From assembly GCA_021531755.1 (NCBI GenBank), contig JADYUK010000014.1, positions 1 through 64,000 on the forward strand: a stretch of 64,000 nt of DNA. The letters are read 5' to 3'. A program made the position numbers and the translations under genes. Below, piece after piece: positions 17,778 through 27,563 of this stretch. The notes beneath the pieces are model-generated. The model was not told the DNA's origin and did no database searches. It saw only the letters and a list, made by a program, of their open reading frames with translations. The first letter of the stretch is position 1; each line of letters opens with the position of its first letter. The stretch comes from Hoylesella loescheii (lineage in GTDB: Bacteria; Bacteroidota; Bacteroidia; Bacteroidales; Bacteroidaceae).

Positions 17778-20700
17778 TTAGAATTTAACATTTACACCGA
17801 ATGTGAAAGTCCTTGGACGCACGTATGCTCCATAGTCCATGTATGGTGTCGGGTAGTTGCTGTTGCGTGAGGCGTCAGTGTTCACCTCTGGGTCATATCC
17901 GCTATAGCCGGTGATGCAGAATACATTGGCCATTGTGGCGTAGAGACGCACGCGCTCTATGACGCCCTTGAACCACTTCTTAGGCAGAGAATATCCGACA
18001 GTGATATTGCTGAGGCGGAGGTATGCTGCGCTCTCGATGAACTCAGACGATACAACGTTGTTCTCGTAGTAAGGCAGAGGGCGCGACGCGTTGGCATTGA
18101 GCGATGCGAGCTCTGTAGGGTCAGTGACAGCGACAAGCTCTCCGTTGCGCACGTCATAAATCTTCCAGCACTCGCTGATAAAGTCGCGGCGGTTCTTGCC
18201 GAGTCCCGGCTCCTTGCCTCCTGTATACTCACACATGGCTGAGGCGTTGTATATCTTGCCGTCAAGCTGGTATGTGAAGTTGGCAGAGAAGTCAAGTCCC
18301 TTCCAGTTGCCGGTGAAGCCGAAACCACCAGTATGGTGTGGCTGGAGGCGGCCGATGACGCTGATGTCGTCAGTGTCGACGATGCCGTCGCCGTCAAGGT
18401 CCTTCAGTTTCAGACAGCCAGGGAATGCGTTCTGTCCCTCAGGGAGACATGCCTTCAGCTCTGGGCTGATAGGGTAGTTGGTGAATGAGATGTTGGAGAT
18501 GTCTGTGATACCTTCTTTCAGGACATACTTGCCGTTAGTGTAGTTGAAGTCATCGAGAGTGTACACACCGTCGGCTGTATAGCCGCGGACGAGTCCGACA
18601 GGCTCTCCCTCAGTGAGGATGAAGTCGTTACCTGGCGACTGGCCTGCCGATGCCCAGCCTGAGCCATACTGTATGTCGGCATGGTCGGCGAGCTCCTCAA
18701 CCTTGTTGAAGTTGAGGTTGTATGTGAGGTTCATGTTGAGGTTGAAATCCTTAGAGCGCACGATACATGTGTTGAGAGCAACCTCAAGACCCTTGTTCGA
18801 TGTCTTGCCGATGTTGTCGTACATGTTGGTGTAGCCTGACGACGAGTCAATCTGGGTGTTCATGAGGAGGTCCTTCGTTGTGTTCCAGTAGAGGTCTACC
18901 GAGCCGCTGACACGGTTGAACATGGCGAAGTCAAGACCCAGGTTGCGTGAGATGTTTGTCTCCCATTTCAGGTCAGGGTTCTCCTTGAGTCCTGAAGGCT
19001 TGTATATCTGCACAGGCTTCTCGTCCCATACACCTGTCGAGGCAGACCATGTCTCGCGCCAGAGGCTCGACGAGATGTTGTCGTTGCCTGATGTACCGAT
19101 AGAGAGACGCAGCTTCAAGTTGTCGAGCCAGCTGTGTGCGCCCTGCATGAATGCCTCGTCAGAGATGCGCCATGCCACAGCGCCTGCTGGGAAGTAACCC
19201 CAGTGGTTGTTAGGGCCGAACTTAGATGAGCCGTCGGCACGCAGAGTACCAGTAACAAGGTAGCGTCCCTTGTATGAATAGTTGATACGTCCGAACCATG
19301 ACTGGGTTGTCTCTGGAGTGCTGTATGTGTTGATGTACTTGTTCTCGCTTGGGTATGCTGTGGCGTCGCCCATGTGTATGAGTCCGAAGACACGGTCCAT
19401 GGTCCACTCAGAGCCCATGGGGAATCCAGAGCCGTAGACTGTCAGCGTCTCGCTGCTTGTCTTTATCTCCTCGTTGCCGAGCATCACAGAGAGGCTGTGG
19501 TCCTCGCCGAGGCCCTGCACCTCATAGTTGATAGTGTTCAGCCAGCGCCAGTTCTCGCCGCTTGTCTTTCCCAGCTCGGCGTATTTGTGGCCCTTTGTGA
19601 ACTGGAATCCGCTGAGAATAGAGCCGTCGTCATAGAACTTGTTCTCACCCCAGTTGCGTCCGACACCAATCTCTGACCTCAGTGTGAGGCCCTTGACAGG
19701 TTCCCAGGAGAGCGACGCTGTGCCACGGAGACGGTTGCGCAGACGTGAGCTGTACAGTGTGTTCGTTATGTCGTAAGGGTCCTGGGCAGGGTCAATGTTG
19801 CCAGCACCCATACCGAAGAGTGTGAAGTCATCCTCGCCGAGAGGGTTGTCGATAGGACGGTAAACATATGCAGAAGAGAGGAGCGAGCCGCGTGAGCTGA
19901 CAGTGGCGTCACGGCCTTTGGTGAACATCTTTGAGTAGCGGCCCTCAATGTCGAAGTAGAGATTCTTGGCAAGCTCCTGGCGAAGCTTGAAGTTAAGGGC
20001 GAGACGGTCATAGTTTGAGTTTATCTTGATACCCTCGTCTGTCACATAGTTGGCAGAGAATGTGAACTGGGTCTTCTTCGTTCCGCCTGATACAGAGACG
20101 TTGTGATTCCAGCTTGACGCTGTGCGCAGCATGTCGTCAGTGTAGTCGTGAGACTTCACAGAGGCATACTTGTCATAGTTATTGCCATACTTTGAGCCGA
20201 GTCCGAAATAGCGTGCTATATCGTCAGCATTCCATCCGCCGGCTGTAGAGTATCCCCACTGGAGGGCTACATAGTCCTGCGCGTCGAGCACACCGAGGGT
20301 CTTGGCAGCCCATTTTGCCTGATAGTAACCGTTGTAGCTCACAGAGACCTTGCCTTCTCTGCCACCCTTTGTAGTGACGAGGATAACACCGTTACCACCG
20401 CGTGCACCGTAGATGGCTGTCGATGATGCGTCCTTGAGCACATCGATGCTCTCAATCTGGTCGGCAGGGATATCGTTGATATCGCTCACAGGGAATCCGT
20501 CAACGACAAAGAGAGGGTCGTTTGACTGTGATATGGAGCCGCCGCCGCGCACACGGATAGACACTGACGCTCCCGGGCGGCCGTCCTGTGACAGCACCTG
20601 CACACCGGCTAGCTTGCCCTGGAGAGCCTCAGCCACGTTGGCGACAGGGTTGGCTGTGAGAGCCTCATTGTTGACTGATGATACCGAGCCTGTGAGGTCG

Positions 20701-21056
20701 CGGCGCTTCATTGTGCCGTAACCGATGACCACAACCTCGTCGAGATTTGCCATGTCCTCGTTGAGAACAACATTGATACGTGTCTGGTTGCCTACCTTCA
20801 CGTTCTCTGTCGAGTAGCCTATTGAGGATACGATGAGGACATCGCTCGGCGAGGCTTTCGCCACGGTGAATGCGCCCTCGATATCAGTCACTGTGCCAGT
20901 GCCCGTACCCTTGATAAGGATGCTGGCTCCGACGATAGGCTCGCCCGATTTGTCTCTCACATGACCTGTGATCTGACTCTGGGCGAATGATACGAGACTC
21001 ATGATGCTGACAATAGCCAGCAGGGATAGTCTCTTAACGCTGTTCGTTAGATTCAT
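17778..21056 (-). CDS. SusC/RagA family TonB-linked outer membrane protein
   Basis: A 1092-residue TonB-dependent transporter that imports oligosaccharides with its SusD partner. After the signal peptide (to about 26) come a carboxypeptidase-regulatory-like domain (ITGHVRDKSGEPIVGASILIKGT), the TonB-box/plug junction DEVVVIGYGTMKRRDLTGSV, the plug (RGGGSISQSNDPLFVVDGFP, DASSTAIYGARGGNGVILVTTKGG), and a long beta-barrel ending in Phe (RTFTFGVNVKF). All SusC hallmarks are intact. The gene heads the locus susC-susD-glycosidase, with a strong promoter and a leader of about 320 nt. No SusR, ECF or hybrid two-component regulator is encoded next to it. Confidence 0.96.
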   Translation of the reverse strand: MNLTNSVKRLSLLAIVSIMSLVSFAQSQITGHVRDKSGEPIVGASILIKGTGTGTVTDIEGAFTVAKASPSDVLIVSSIGYSTENVKVGNQTRINVVLNEDMANLDEVVVIGYGTMKRRDLTGSVSSVNNEALTANPVANVAEALQGKLAGVQVLSQDGRPGASVSIRVRGGGSISQSNDPLFVVDGFPVSDINDIPADQIESIDVLKDASSTAIYGARGGNGVILVTTKGGREGKVSVSYNGYYQAKWAAKTLGVLDAQDYVALQWGYSTAGGWNADDIARYFGLGSKYGNNYDKYASVKSHDYTDDMLRTASSWNHNVSVSGGTKKTQFTFSANYVTDEGIKINSNYDRLALNFKLRQELAKNLYFDIEGRYSKMFTKGRDATVSSRGSLLSSAYVYRPIDNPLGEDDFTLFGMGAGNIDPAQDPYDITNTLYSSRLRNRLRGTASLSWEPVKGLTLRSEIGVGRNWGENKFYDDGSILSGFQFTKGHKYAELGKTSGENWRWLNTINYEVQGLGEDHSLSVMLGNEEIKTSSETLTVYGSGFPMGSEWTMDRVFGLIHMGDATAYPSENKYINTYSTPETTQSWFGRINYSYKGRYLVTGTLRADGSSKFGPNNHWGYFPAGAVAWRISDEAFMQGAHSWLDNLKLRLSIGTSGNDNISSSLWRETWSASTGVWDEKPVQIYKPSGLKENPDLKWETNISRNLGLDFAMFNRVSGSVDLYWNTTKDLLMNTQIDSSSGYTNMYDNIGKTSNKGLEVALNTCIVRSKDFNLNMNLTYNLNFNKVEELADHADIQYGSGWASAGQSPGNDFILTEGEPVGLVRGYTADGVYTLDDFNYTNGKYVLKEGITDISNISFTNYPISPELKACLPEGQNAFPGCLKLKDLDGDGIVDTDDISVIGRLQPHHTGGFGFTGNWKGLDFSANFTYQLDGKIYNASAMCEYTGGKEPGLGKNRRDFISECWKIYDVRNGELVAVTDPTELASLNANASRPLPYYENNVVSSEFIESAAYLRLSNITVGYSLPKKWFKGVIERVRLYATMANVFCITGYSGYDPEVNTDASRNSNYPTPYMDYGAYVRPRTFTFGVNVKF

Positions 21057-21383
21057 TGTCTGTTCTTGGTTTTAGTTATTAAATGTTTTTTTGTATGTGG
21101 TATTCTTTCTGTAGACCTACTATTCATGCCGTCAGGGCCATAAACTGCCCCTCATGCATCGTCTGTCGCGCCTTCATGCTGGTGTCAGCCGATGATATGT
21201 CTTGCTGACAATGTACCCTCAATTGGGAGCTGGCAGATTGATAGAATGCCCCTCTCCTGTATAATGTATGGTGACAAAATAGTTTGAACTTTGTTGTTAT
21301 GTTGCTTTCTATAATTAGAAAATGTTGCTTGCTTTTATATGTAGATATGGTTTAAGGTGACCACAATTCTTACTTTTTCATGG

Positions 21384-21415
21384 CAAATATAGACATTTTT
21401 CAAGAACACGCCAAA
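21384..21415 (-). promoter_or_regulatory. susC promoter
   Basis: Read on minus: -33 TTTG (21412-21415), 20-nt spacer, -7 TATATTTG (21384-21391). Start expected near 21376, which leaves a long (about 320 nt) untranslated leader before susC at 21056. No gene is seen in 21057-21810 apart from this promoter and the repeat at 21622. Confidence 0.8.
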
Positions 21416-21618
21416 TTTTTCGTCGTTTTTTTTATATGAATTCATTCTTTTTTCGGGCTATTGCGTCTGATTGTTGTCCTCAAACATCCATTTCCTGCCG
21501 TTGTCCCTGTGCTTGCCCTCTTCTCTCCGTCCCCTGTTCTCTCTGTCTCCCGCCGTTGCCTCGTCTCCCGCCGTCGCTTCAGTCTGCAGAGTGTAAGCAG
21601 TGTGTTTTATAATAATAA

Positions 21619-21671
21619 AGGTACTGAATGACGGCCTCATACAGTGTGTATGGGAGGCTCATTCAGTACCT
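21619..21671. repeat. Dispersed 22-bp repeat, head-to-head pair
   Basis: One unit TACTGAATGACGGCCTCATA... at 21622-21643 faces an inverted unit at 21647-21668. Together they form a 15-bp perfect outer stem (AAAGGTACTGAATGA). It is the same unit that is found in tandem at 45252 and 59084. It might act as a terminator-like hairpin between susC and the TraB gene, but it lacks a T tract. Confidence 0.8.
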
Positions 21672-21810
21672 TTCCCGATATTGTCGCTACAGCAAGAAAA
21701 CTGTAAGCTGAAATCCTTGTTTTCTGATGAATTGTAAGTCCTGGCGCCCCTCGCGCTTTCACTGCTGCCAGGGCGATGCCGCTTGTGAGGGGGGAGCAGG
21801 CATCCAGTGA

Positions 21811-22716
21811 TTACCGGCTCACGGCCTCGACACAGTATCCCGCATTCCTCAGCAGCTGTATCATGCCGTGCTCGCCGCACAGATGGCCCGCGCCGACAGC
21901 GAAGAGGGTCGGCTTGGCGCCCATGATGGCAGGCATCAGCTTAGCCCAGTTGAGGTTGCGGTTCTTGATGAGGCGGTCTTTCTCATCGGGAGTGCTGTCA
22001 CACGATGTCCCGATACACGCCTCCATAGCCTCTTCTATCTTCTTCATGTCCTGGCCGTAATATGCGTCGGAGAGCGAACGTATCTGTGTCTCGTAAAACT
22101 CGAGGTTGTCAACGAGACACATAAGCTGCTCCACTTGCCGCCGCATAGGTATGCCGAAAAGAGTCTTCGACTGGAAAGAGACTGTCTCAAGCCCCATGGT
22201 TGGCTTGCCGGCTCCGGCCGCGGCGCGTTGCAGATAGATGTCCATGGGGTTCTGCATATCCGCCTTCCGATGGTTGTTCTTCATCGTGAGGGCTATGGTG
22301 AGGTTGTTTGTCAGCATTGCAGGTGTCATACGTCCATATGTCCTGTCTATCGCGTCATTGTCCATGGCTCCGCCGCTAATCGTGCTGATGAGGCTTCTGA
22401 GCCTGCCATAGTCCGCCTCAGGAAGCAGAGTCTGCAGTGTCTGGCCCTCAGGCAGATACATGTATGCCATCATTGTCTTCAGGCTGTCAGCGTTCATGAG
22501 GTCGGCTATGGCCAGCTCTCCACATACCTGCCCGACAGACAGGAGCGCCTCCCGTGCGCCAGGTATGCTGTCGACCATAGATGCGTCGGCAACATGGTAT
22601 GTCCCGATGATATACGACTCGCTCTTCACTCCGTCGCCCGTGATGCGGTAGAGCAGCTGTGCGTTTGATGCCAGGTAAGAGGCCAGGGCCATGAGGATGA
22701 TGATTGCACGTTTCAT
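21811..22716 (-). CDS. TraB/GumN family protein
   Basis: A 301-residue exported protein. I choose the ATG at 22716 because it begins a signal peptide (MKRAIIILMALASYLASNAQ); a longer frame adds 20 polar residues. Family motifs are intact: SYIIGTYHVADASM near the start, PMDIYLQRAA, GLETVSFQSKTLF, and the closing LFAVGAGHLCGEHGMIQLLRNAGY. TraB/GumN proteins are thought to be metal-dependent peptidases (Tiki fold), with the GxxH and GAGHLxGxxG regions as metal ligands, but the bacterial substrate is not known. It is encoded alone on minus, 190 nt after a lipoprotein gene. Confidence 0.88.
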   Translation of the reverse strand: MKRAIIILMALASYLASNAQLLYRITGDGVKSESYIIGTYHVADASMVDSIPGAREALLSVGQVCGELAIADLMNADSLKTMMAYMYLPEGQTLQTLLPEADYGRLRSLISTISGGAMDNDAIDRTYGRMTPAMLTNNLTIALTMKNNHRKADMQNPMDIYLQRAAAGAGKPTMGLETVSFQSKTLFGIPMRRQVEQLMCLVDNLEFYETQIRSLSDAYYGQDMKKIEEAMEACIGTSCDSTPDEKDRLIKNRNLNWAKLMPAIMGAKPTLFAVGAGHLCGEHGMIQLLRNAGYCVEAVSR

Positions 22717-22908
22717 GTCTTTAATAGGTTTATCGGTTTGTTCTTGTATCGTTTCCTGTCTTTTTGACGCACACATCCGATGGTATACTACATGCGGGAT
22801 ATGTTTTTTTTATAAACGATGCGTTGACGCTCGTGAGTTTGACTGTGAAATGTTGCTTGAGTTGTTTGAGTATTATCCCATAAGCTTCTTGCCTCATTGT
22901 CCCCCTCT

Positions 22909-23472
22909 CTATTTCTGACGCTTGTAGACGTATATTCCGCGGGAGCTCTCTATCTCCAGACTGTCAGCTCCGAGTGTCAGCACGCTGAATGTGTCTCGCC
23001 CCATGAGCAGGCTGCCATTGTGTATCTTCCACGATGTGTAGGGGTCTGTCTCGCTCTGTACTGTGGATATTATCTCGCCTCCCTCGACAATCTCGAAGTT
23101 GCGGTCTATGCTTGTCCACCGGCCTGTCAGTGTTGTCAGGTTTATCGCTGTGCATGCTGTGCTGTCGCCGTCGACGACGGCTATTGTCACCGCCATGCGG
23201 TCTCCGGCGAGCAGTCCGCCCTTCACGGTGCTGTTGCCCGCTTCGTTGTCTGTGTCGACAAGAAGATTCATGACGCGTCCGTCGTCGGTTATTAGCTGCA
23301 GGGAGTGCATTGTGGTTGATTCTCCACAGATGCCGTAGACAGTGGTGTCAGGGTCGGCTATGGCGAGGCTGTCCTCTATGTCCTGTTCTGTTGTCGCCTT
23401 GCGTTCTGTGCATGATGACGAGGCGAACGATATAGCCGCTATGGCTAAGGTGAGGAAAAATAGATTTCTCAT
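22909..23472 (-). CDS. Putative lipoprotein, lipocalin-like
   Basis: A 187-residue protein with a lipoprotein signal ending ASSSC at residue 21. The mature part is two beta-rich halves: an N-terminal TTVYGICGESTTMHSLQLIT...GRVMNLLVDTD...LLAGDRMAVTIAV, which resembles a small OB/barrel fold, and a C-terminal LTGRWTSID...SWKIHNGSLLMGRDTFSVLTLGADSLEIES, which resembles a lipocalin-like strand pattern. I do not recognise a named family with certainty. Similar lipoproteins are common in Bacteroidales. Function unknown. Confidence 0.65.
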   Translation of the reverse strand: MRNLFFLTLAIAAISFASSSCTERKATTEQDIEDSLAIADPDTTVYGICGESTTMHSLQLITDDGRVMNLLVDTDNEAGNSTVKGGLLAGDRMAVTIAVVDGDSTACTAINLTTLTGRWTSIDRNFEIVEGGEIISTVQSETDPYTSWKIHNGSLLMGRDTFSVLTLGADSLEIESSRGIYVYKRQK

Positions 23473-23628
23473 AATTGTTTGTTGTGTGATTTTATGGGGT
23501 GCTGATGAGTGATGTTGATTAGGTCAAAGAGAGTGTGATGGGGGGGCGTCGGGCTGTGACCATCATAGGGCGTCTGTCCATCATGATGCCCTCGTGGCGT
23601 GGCCTGTATACGGAGACGGGGTGGGAGG

Positions 23629-24426
23629 TCAGGGCTGTGGAACCTGTCCGCTCCTCTTCGCCTCTTCCCATAGACTGTCCATCTCGCCTAGAGTCATGTC
23701 TTTCAGCTCCTTGCCCATCTCTTTCGCCTTCTGCTCTATATAGCCGAAGCGCTGCATGAACTTGTGGTTTGTCCTTTCGAGAGCCGTGTCAGGGTTCAGA
23801 TGGTATAGCCTTGCGGCGTTCACGACAGAGAAGAGGAAATCGCCAAGCTCGTCGAGCGATGCCTCCTTGTCCTCACGCTCAAGCTCTGCCCTCAGCTCTC
23901 CAATCTCCTCGTAGACCTTGTCCCATACCTGGCTGCGCTCGTCCCAGTCGAATCCCACATTGCGGGCCTTGTCCTGTATGCGGTAGGCTTTTATGAGCGA
24001 CGGGAGTGCCTTGGGTACTCCAGAGAGTACGGTGGCATTGCCGTCATGCTCTTTCTGCTTCACCTGTTCCCACAGCTGACTGACATCATCGCTCGTCTCG
24101 GCATGTTGTGAGCCGTAGATGTGCGGATGGCGGAATATCAGCTTGTCTGCCTCTGCGTTGCAGACATCGGCTATGTCAAAGCGTCCCTGCTCAGAGCCTA
24201 TGATGCTGTAGAAAAGCACATGCTCCAGGACATCGCCAAGCTCTTTGCGTATCTCGGGAGCGTCGTCGGCCAGTAGGGCGTCACAAAGCTCATAGGCCTC
24301 CTCGATGGTATGGGGCCGGAGCGAGGCGTTGGTCTGTTTCCTGTCCCATGGACATTTCTCGCGGAGGTTGTCAAGGACATCCAGCAGATGCCCGAAAGCC
24401 TCCAGCTTCTCTTCACGTGTATGCAT
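23629..24426 (-). CDS. mazG: Nucleoside triphosphate pyrophosphohydrolase MazG
   Basis: A cytosolic all-alpha NTP pyrophosphatase of 265 residues that clears non-canonical or excess nucleotides. Two MazG domains are present. The first has the core KCPWDRKQTNASLRPHTIEEAYELCDAL followed by EIRKELGDVLEHVLFYS, which supplies the E-x2-E and E-x2-D magnesium ligands. The second, near residues 165-235, has VYEEIGELRAELE and LDELGDFLFSVVNAARL. Length and order match E. coli-type MazG. It diverges from valS, with about 290 nt between them. Confidence 0.95.
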   Translation of the reverse strand: MHTREEKLEAFGHLLDVLDNLREKCPWDRKQTNASLRPHTIEEAYELCDALLADDAPEIRKELGDVLEHVLFYSIIGSEQGRFDIADVCNAEADKLIFRHPHIYGSQHAETSDDVSQLWEQVKQKEHDGNATVLSGVPKALPSLIKAYRIQDKARNVGFDWDERSQVWDKVYEEIGELRAELEREDKEASLDELGDFLFSVVNAARLYHLNPDTALERTNHKFMQRFGYIEQKAKEMGKELKDMTLGEMDSLWEEAKRSGQVPQP

Positions 24427-24623
24427 ATATTCTTTATTAGTGTTTGTTACAGTTGGTTATTGTTGTATACGGTTTGTTGATATGTCTTTATACCGGCTGA
24501 CATATGACGGAGCCTGCGCCATATGCTCACTTCGGGGCTGGGAATATCCATCATGGGGATGCGGGAAGGCCGGCGGCTCGCATCCCACATACATTATAGG
24601 GGTTAAATGAGTGATTATTTATG

Positions 24624-24683
24624 CAAAAGTACAAATTAAATCGTAGAACGATAGCGTTTTATGGAGATTTTTATGTAATTTTG
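24624..24683. promoter_or_regulatory. Divergent promoters, mazG (-) and valS (+)
   Basis: On plus, TAATTTTG at 24676-24683 lies about 33 nt before the valS ATG. On minus, TACTTTTG at 24624-24631 points toward mazG. Both match TAnnTTTG. Neither has a convincing -33 TTTG, so the minus one in particular is tentative. Confidence 0.5.
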
Positions 24684-24715
24684 CACGGAAAAAGTAAATC
24701 ACACGAACATACGAT

Positions 24716-27427
24716 ATGGAATTAGCAAAGAATTACGACCCGAAAGCGGTCGAGACGAAGTGGTACCAGTACTGGACAGACCACAAGCTTTTCGCAAGCA
24801 AGCCAGACGGCAGAGAGCCATACACCATAGTAATCCCCCCACCCAATGTGACCGGTGTGCTGCACATGGGACACATGCTCAACAATACCATACAGGATAT
24901 CCTCATACGCAAGGCACGCCTCGACGGGAAGAACGCATGCTGGGTGCCAGGCACTGACCATGCCTCGATAGCTACCGAGGCGAAAGTCGTGAACAAACTG
25001 GCGCAGCAGGGAATAAAGAAACGCGACCTCACAAGAGAGGAGTTCCTGAAGCACGCATGGGCATGGACAGAGGAACACGGAGGCATTATACTCAAGCAGC
25101 TGAGAAAGCTCGGAGCATCATGTGACTGGGACCGCACAGCATTCACCATGGACGAGAAACGCTCAGAGTCTGTGCTGAAAGTCTTTGTCGACCTCTATGA
25201 GAAAGGCTATATCTACCGCGGACTGAGAATGGTCAACTGGGACCCTAAGGCGCAGACCGTCCTCTCTACAGAGGAGGTGATATACCACGAGGAGAAGTCA
25301 AAGCTGTACCATCTGAAGTATTACGTCGCCGACGAGGAGACAAACCCTGTCGTCCTGACAGGCGAGGAAGGCGAGGTGGCGCATAAGGACGAGCGCGGAT
25401 ACTATGCCATCGTGGCCACAACACGTCCGGAGACAATCATGGGCGACACAGCCATGTGTATCAACCCTAAGGATGTCAAGAACCACTGGCTGAAGGGACA
25501 CAAGGTGATTGTGCCTCTTGTCGGACGCGTCGTTCCCGTAATCGAGGACCGCTACGTAGACATAGAGTTCGGTACAGGCTGTCTGAAGGTCACACCAGCA
25601 CACGATGTCAACGACTACGCGCTCGGCAAGACACACAATCTCGAGACGATAGACATCTTCAACCCTGACGGCACACTCTCTGAGGCTGCCGGCCTCTATG
25701 TGGGACAGGACCGCATGGATGTGCGCAAGCAGATAGCCAAAGACCTTGAGGCTGCCGGACTCATGGACCACATCGAGGACTATGACAACAAGGTGGGCTA
25801 CTCAGAGCGTAACCAGGACACTGCCGTCGAACCACGCCTCTGCAAGCAGTGGTTCCTCTCTATGCAGCACATGGCAGACATCGCGCTGCCTCCAGTAGTC
25901 AATGGCGAGCTGAAGTTCTATCCGACAAAGTATGTCACAACATACAAGAACTGGCTTGAGAACATCCAGGACTGGTGTATATCACGCCAGCTGTGGTGGG
26001 GCCACCGCATCCCCGCATACTTCCTCCCAGAGACAGCCGACGGTGAGGAACGCTTCGTCGTGGCTCTCAACGAGACTGACGCCCTGAAGAAGGCACAGGC
26101 CATAGACCCATCGGTGAAGGCAGAAGACCTGCGCCGCGACGAGGACGCGCTCGATACATGGTTCTCATCATGGCTCTGGCCTATATCTCTCTTCGACGGA
26201 ATCAACAATCCCGGCAATGACGAGATAAAGTATTACTATCCGACATCTGACCTCGTAACAGGCCCGGATATCATCTTCTTCTGGGTGGCACGAATGATAA
26301 TGGCGGGCTGTGAGTATATGAAGGACATACCGTTCCGTAACGTATATTTCACCGGCATCGTGCGCGACAAGCTCGGACGCAAGATGTCAAAGTCGCTCGG
26401 CAACTCGCCCGACCCTCTTGAGCTCATCGACCGTTACGGTGCCGATGGCGTCCGCATGGGAATGATGCTCGCCGCTCCAGCCGGCAACGACATACTCTAT
26501 GACGACTCACTCTGTGCCCAGGGCTTGAACTTCTGTAACAAGATGTGGAACGCTTTCCGCCTCGTTAAAGGATGGGAGGTGGCTGACAGCGAGCAGCCAG
26601 AGCATAACAAGAAGGCCATAGCATGGATGAACGCCAAGCTGAAGGCCGACTATGCCGAGATAAACGACCACTTCTCGAAGTACAGGCTTAACGATGCGCT
26701 CATGACAGCCTTCAAGCTCTTCACTGACGAGTTCTCAGGATGGTATCTCGAGATGGTAAAGCCTGCCTACCAGCAGCCTATCGACAAGGCCACATACGAG
26801 GCTACTCTCGATATCTTCGACAGCCTCCTGCACATCATCCACCCATTCATGCCGTTCATTACGGAGGAACTATGGCAGTGTATTGCCGAACGTAAGGATG
26901 GCGAGTCGCTCATGGTCAGTGTCTTCAAGCTCGCTGAGCCAGACGATGATGAGAAGAAGGCCATGGCCGACTTTGACGAGCTGAAACAAGTGGTGTCAGG
27001 TGTCCGTGGCATACGACAGACAAAGAATATCTCTCCACGCGAGCCGCTGAAGCTGCAGGTAGTGGCAGCAGAGGCAGACGAGGTGGTCACAAAGAGTCCG
27101 GCGCTCGAAGCTATCATAAAGAAGATGGCAGGCGTAGAGGAGATATGCTATGTGGCACAGAAGGGCGAGGGGACATCGGCCTTCATGATTGGGACCAGGG
27201 AGTTTGCTGTCCCTCTTGGCGACCTTATCGACGTTGAGGCCGAGAGACAGAAGGCCGAGGCAGAGCTGAAACACCTGGAGGGATTCCTCGCCGGGATACG
27301 CAAGAAACTCTCTAACGAGCGCTTCGTGAACAACGCGCCGGCACAGGTCGTGGCGCTGGAGCGTAAGAAGGAGGCCGACTCGATAGAGAAAATCGCGGCA
27401 CTGAAAGAGACTCTCGCAAGACTCTGA
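24716..27427 (+). CDS. valS: Valine--tRNA ligase
   Basis: Class Ia aminoacyl-tRNA synthetase that charges tRNA-Val and edits misactivated threonine. 903 residues, full length. The HIGH-type motif is HMGH at 50-53 within [21 protein letters not shown]. The editing domain includes [17 protein letters not shown] and [12 protein letters not shown]. The second ATP motif KMSKS is at 556-560 ([16 protein letters not shown]). The anticodon-binding helical domain has FITEELWQ, and a C-terminal coiled-coil ends the protein ([19 protein letters not shown]). The ATG is 33 nt from the predicted promoter. Confidence 0.98.
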   Translation: MELAKNYDPKAVETKWYQYWTDHKLFASKPDGREPYTIVIPPPNVTGVLHMGHMLNNTIQDILIRKARLDGKNACWVPGTDHASIATEAKVVNKLAQQGIKKRDLTREEFLKHAWAWTEEHGGIILKQLRKLGASCDWDRTAFTMDEKRSESVLKVFVDLYEKGYIYRGLRMVNWDPKAQTVLSTEEVIYHEEKSKLYHLKYYVADEETNPVVLTGEEGEVAHKDERGYYAIVATTRPETIMGDTAMCINPKDVKNHWLKGHKVIVPLVGRVVPVIEDRYVDIEFGTGCLKVTPAHDVNDYALGKTHNLETIDIFNPDGTLSEAAGLYVGQDRMDVRKQIAKDLEAAGLMDHIEDYDNKVGYSERNQDTAVEPRLCKQWFLSMQHMADIALPPVVNGELKFYPTKYVTTYKNWLENIQDWCISRQLWWGHRIPAYFLPETADGEERFVVALNETDALKKAQAIDPSVKAEDLRRDEDALDTWFSSWLWPISLFDGINNPGNDEIKYYYPTSDLVTGPDIIFFWVARMIMAGCEYMKDIPFRNVYFTGIVRDKLGRKMSKSLGNSPDPLELIDRYGADGVRMGMMLAAPAGNDILYDDSLCAQGLNFCNKMWNAFRLVKGWEVADSEQPEHNKKAIAWMNAKLKADYAEINDHFSKYRLNDALMTAFKLFTDEFSGWYLEMVKPAYQQPIDKATYEATLDIFDSLLHIIHPFMPFITEELWQCIAERKDGESLMVSVFKLAEPDDDEKKAMADFDELKQVVSGVRGIRQTKNISPREPLKLQVVAAEADEVVTKSPALEAIIKKMAGVEEICYVAQKGEGTSAFMIGTREFAVPLGDLIDVEAERQKAEAELKHLEGFLAGIRKKLSNERFVNNAPAQVVALERKKEADSIEKIAALKETLARL

Positions 27428-27455
27428 ACGCAATCTGAAAGAACATAGAAGATAT

Positions 27456-27511
27456 CAGACAGACGTTATTCGCTAAAACTTACTCAAGTGTTGCAGGATA
27501 ACGTTTGTCTG
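27456..27511 (+). terminator. Hairpin after valS (possible weak terminator)
   Basis: A 14-bp stem with one G-U pair (27456-27469 with 27498-27511, CAGACAGACGTTAT and its partner) lies 30 nt after the valS stop. It has no T tail, so partial read-through into the next gene is likely. Confidence 0.4.
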
Positions 27512-27563
27512 CGTAAATGAACACCCATTACCCCCTAACAACAAGGATATTATCGTTTTCGCT

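Noticed and set aside
21458..21640. Small minus-strand ORF with an ATAGDEATAGD repeat
   Set aside because: It lies in the upstream region of susC, begins inside the 22-bp repeat pair, has no ribosome site or promoter, and looks like simple-sequence noise.
22236..22300. Mobile element or integrase remnants
   Set aside because: Searched by eye across the window, including near TraB (whose name recalls conjugation). The gene is TraB/GumN peptidase-like, not a transfer gene.
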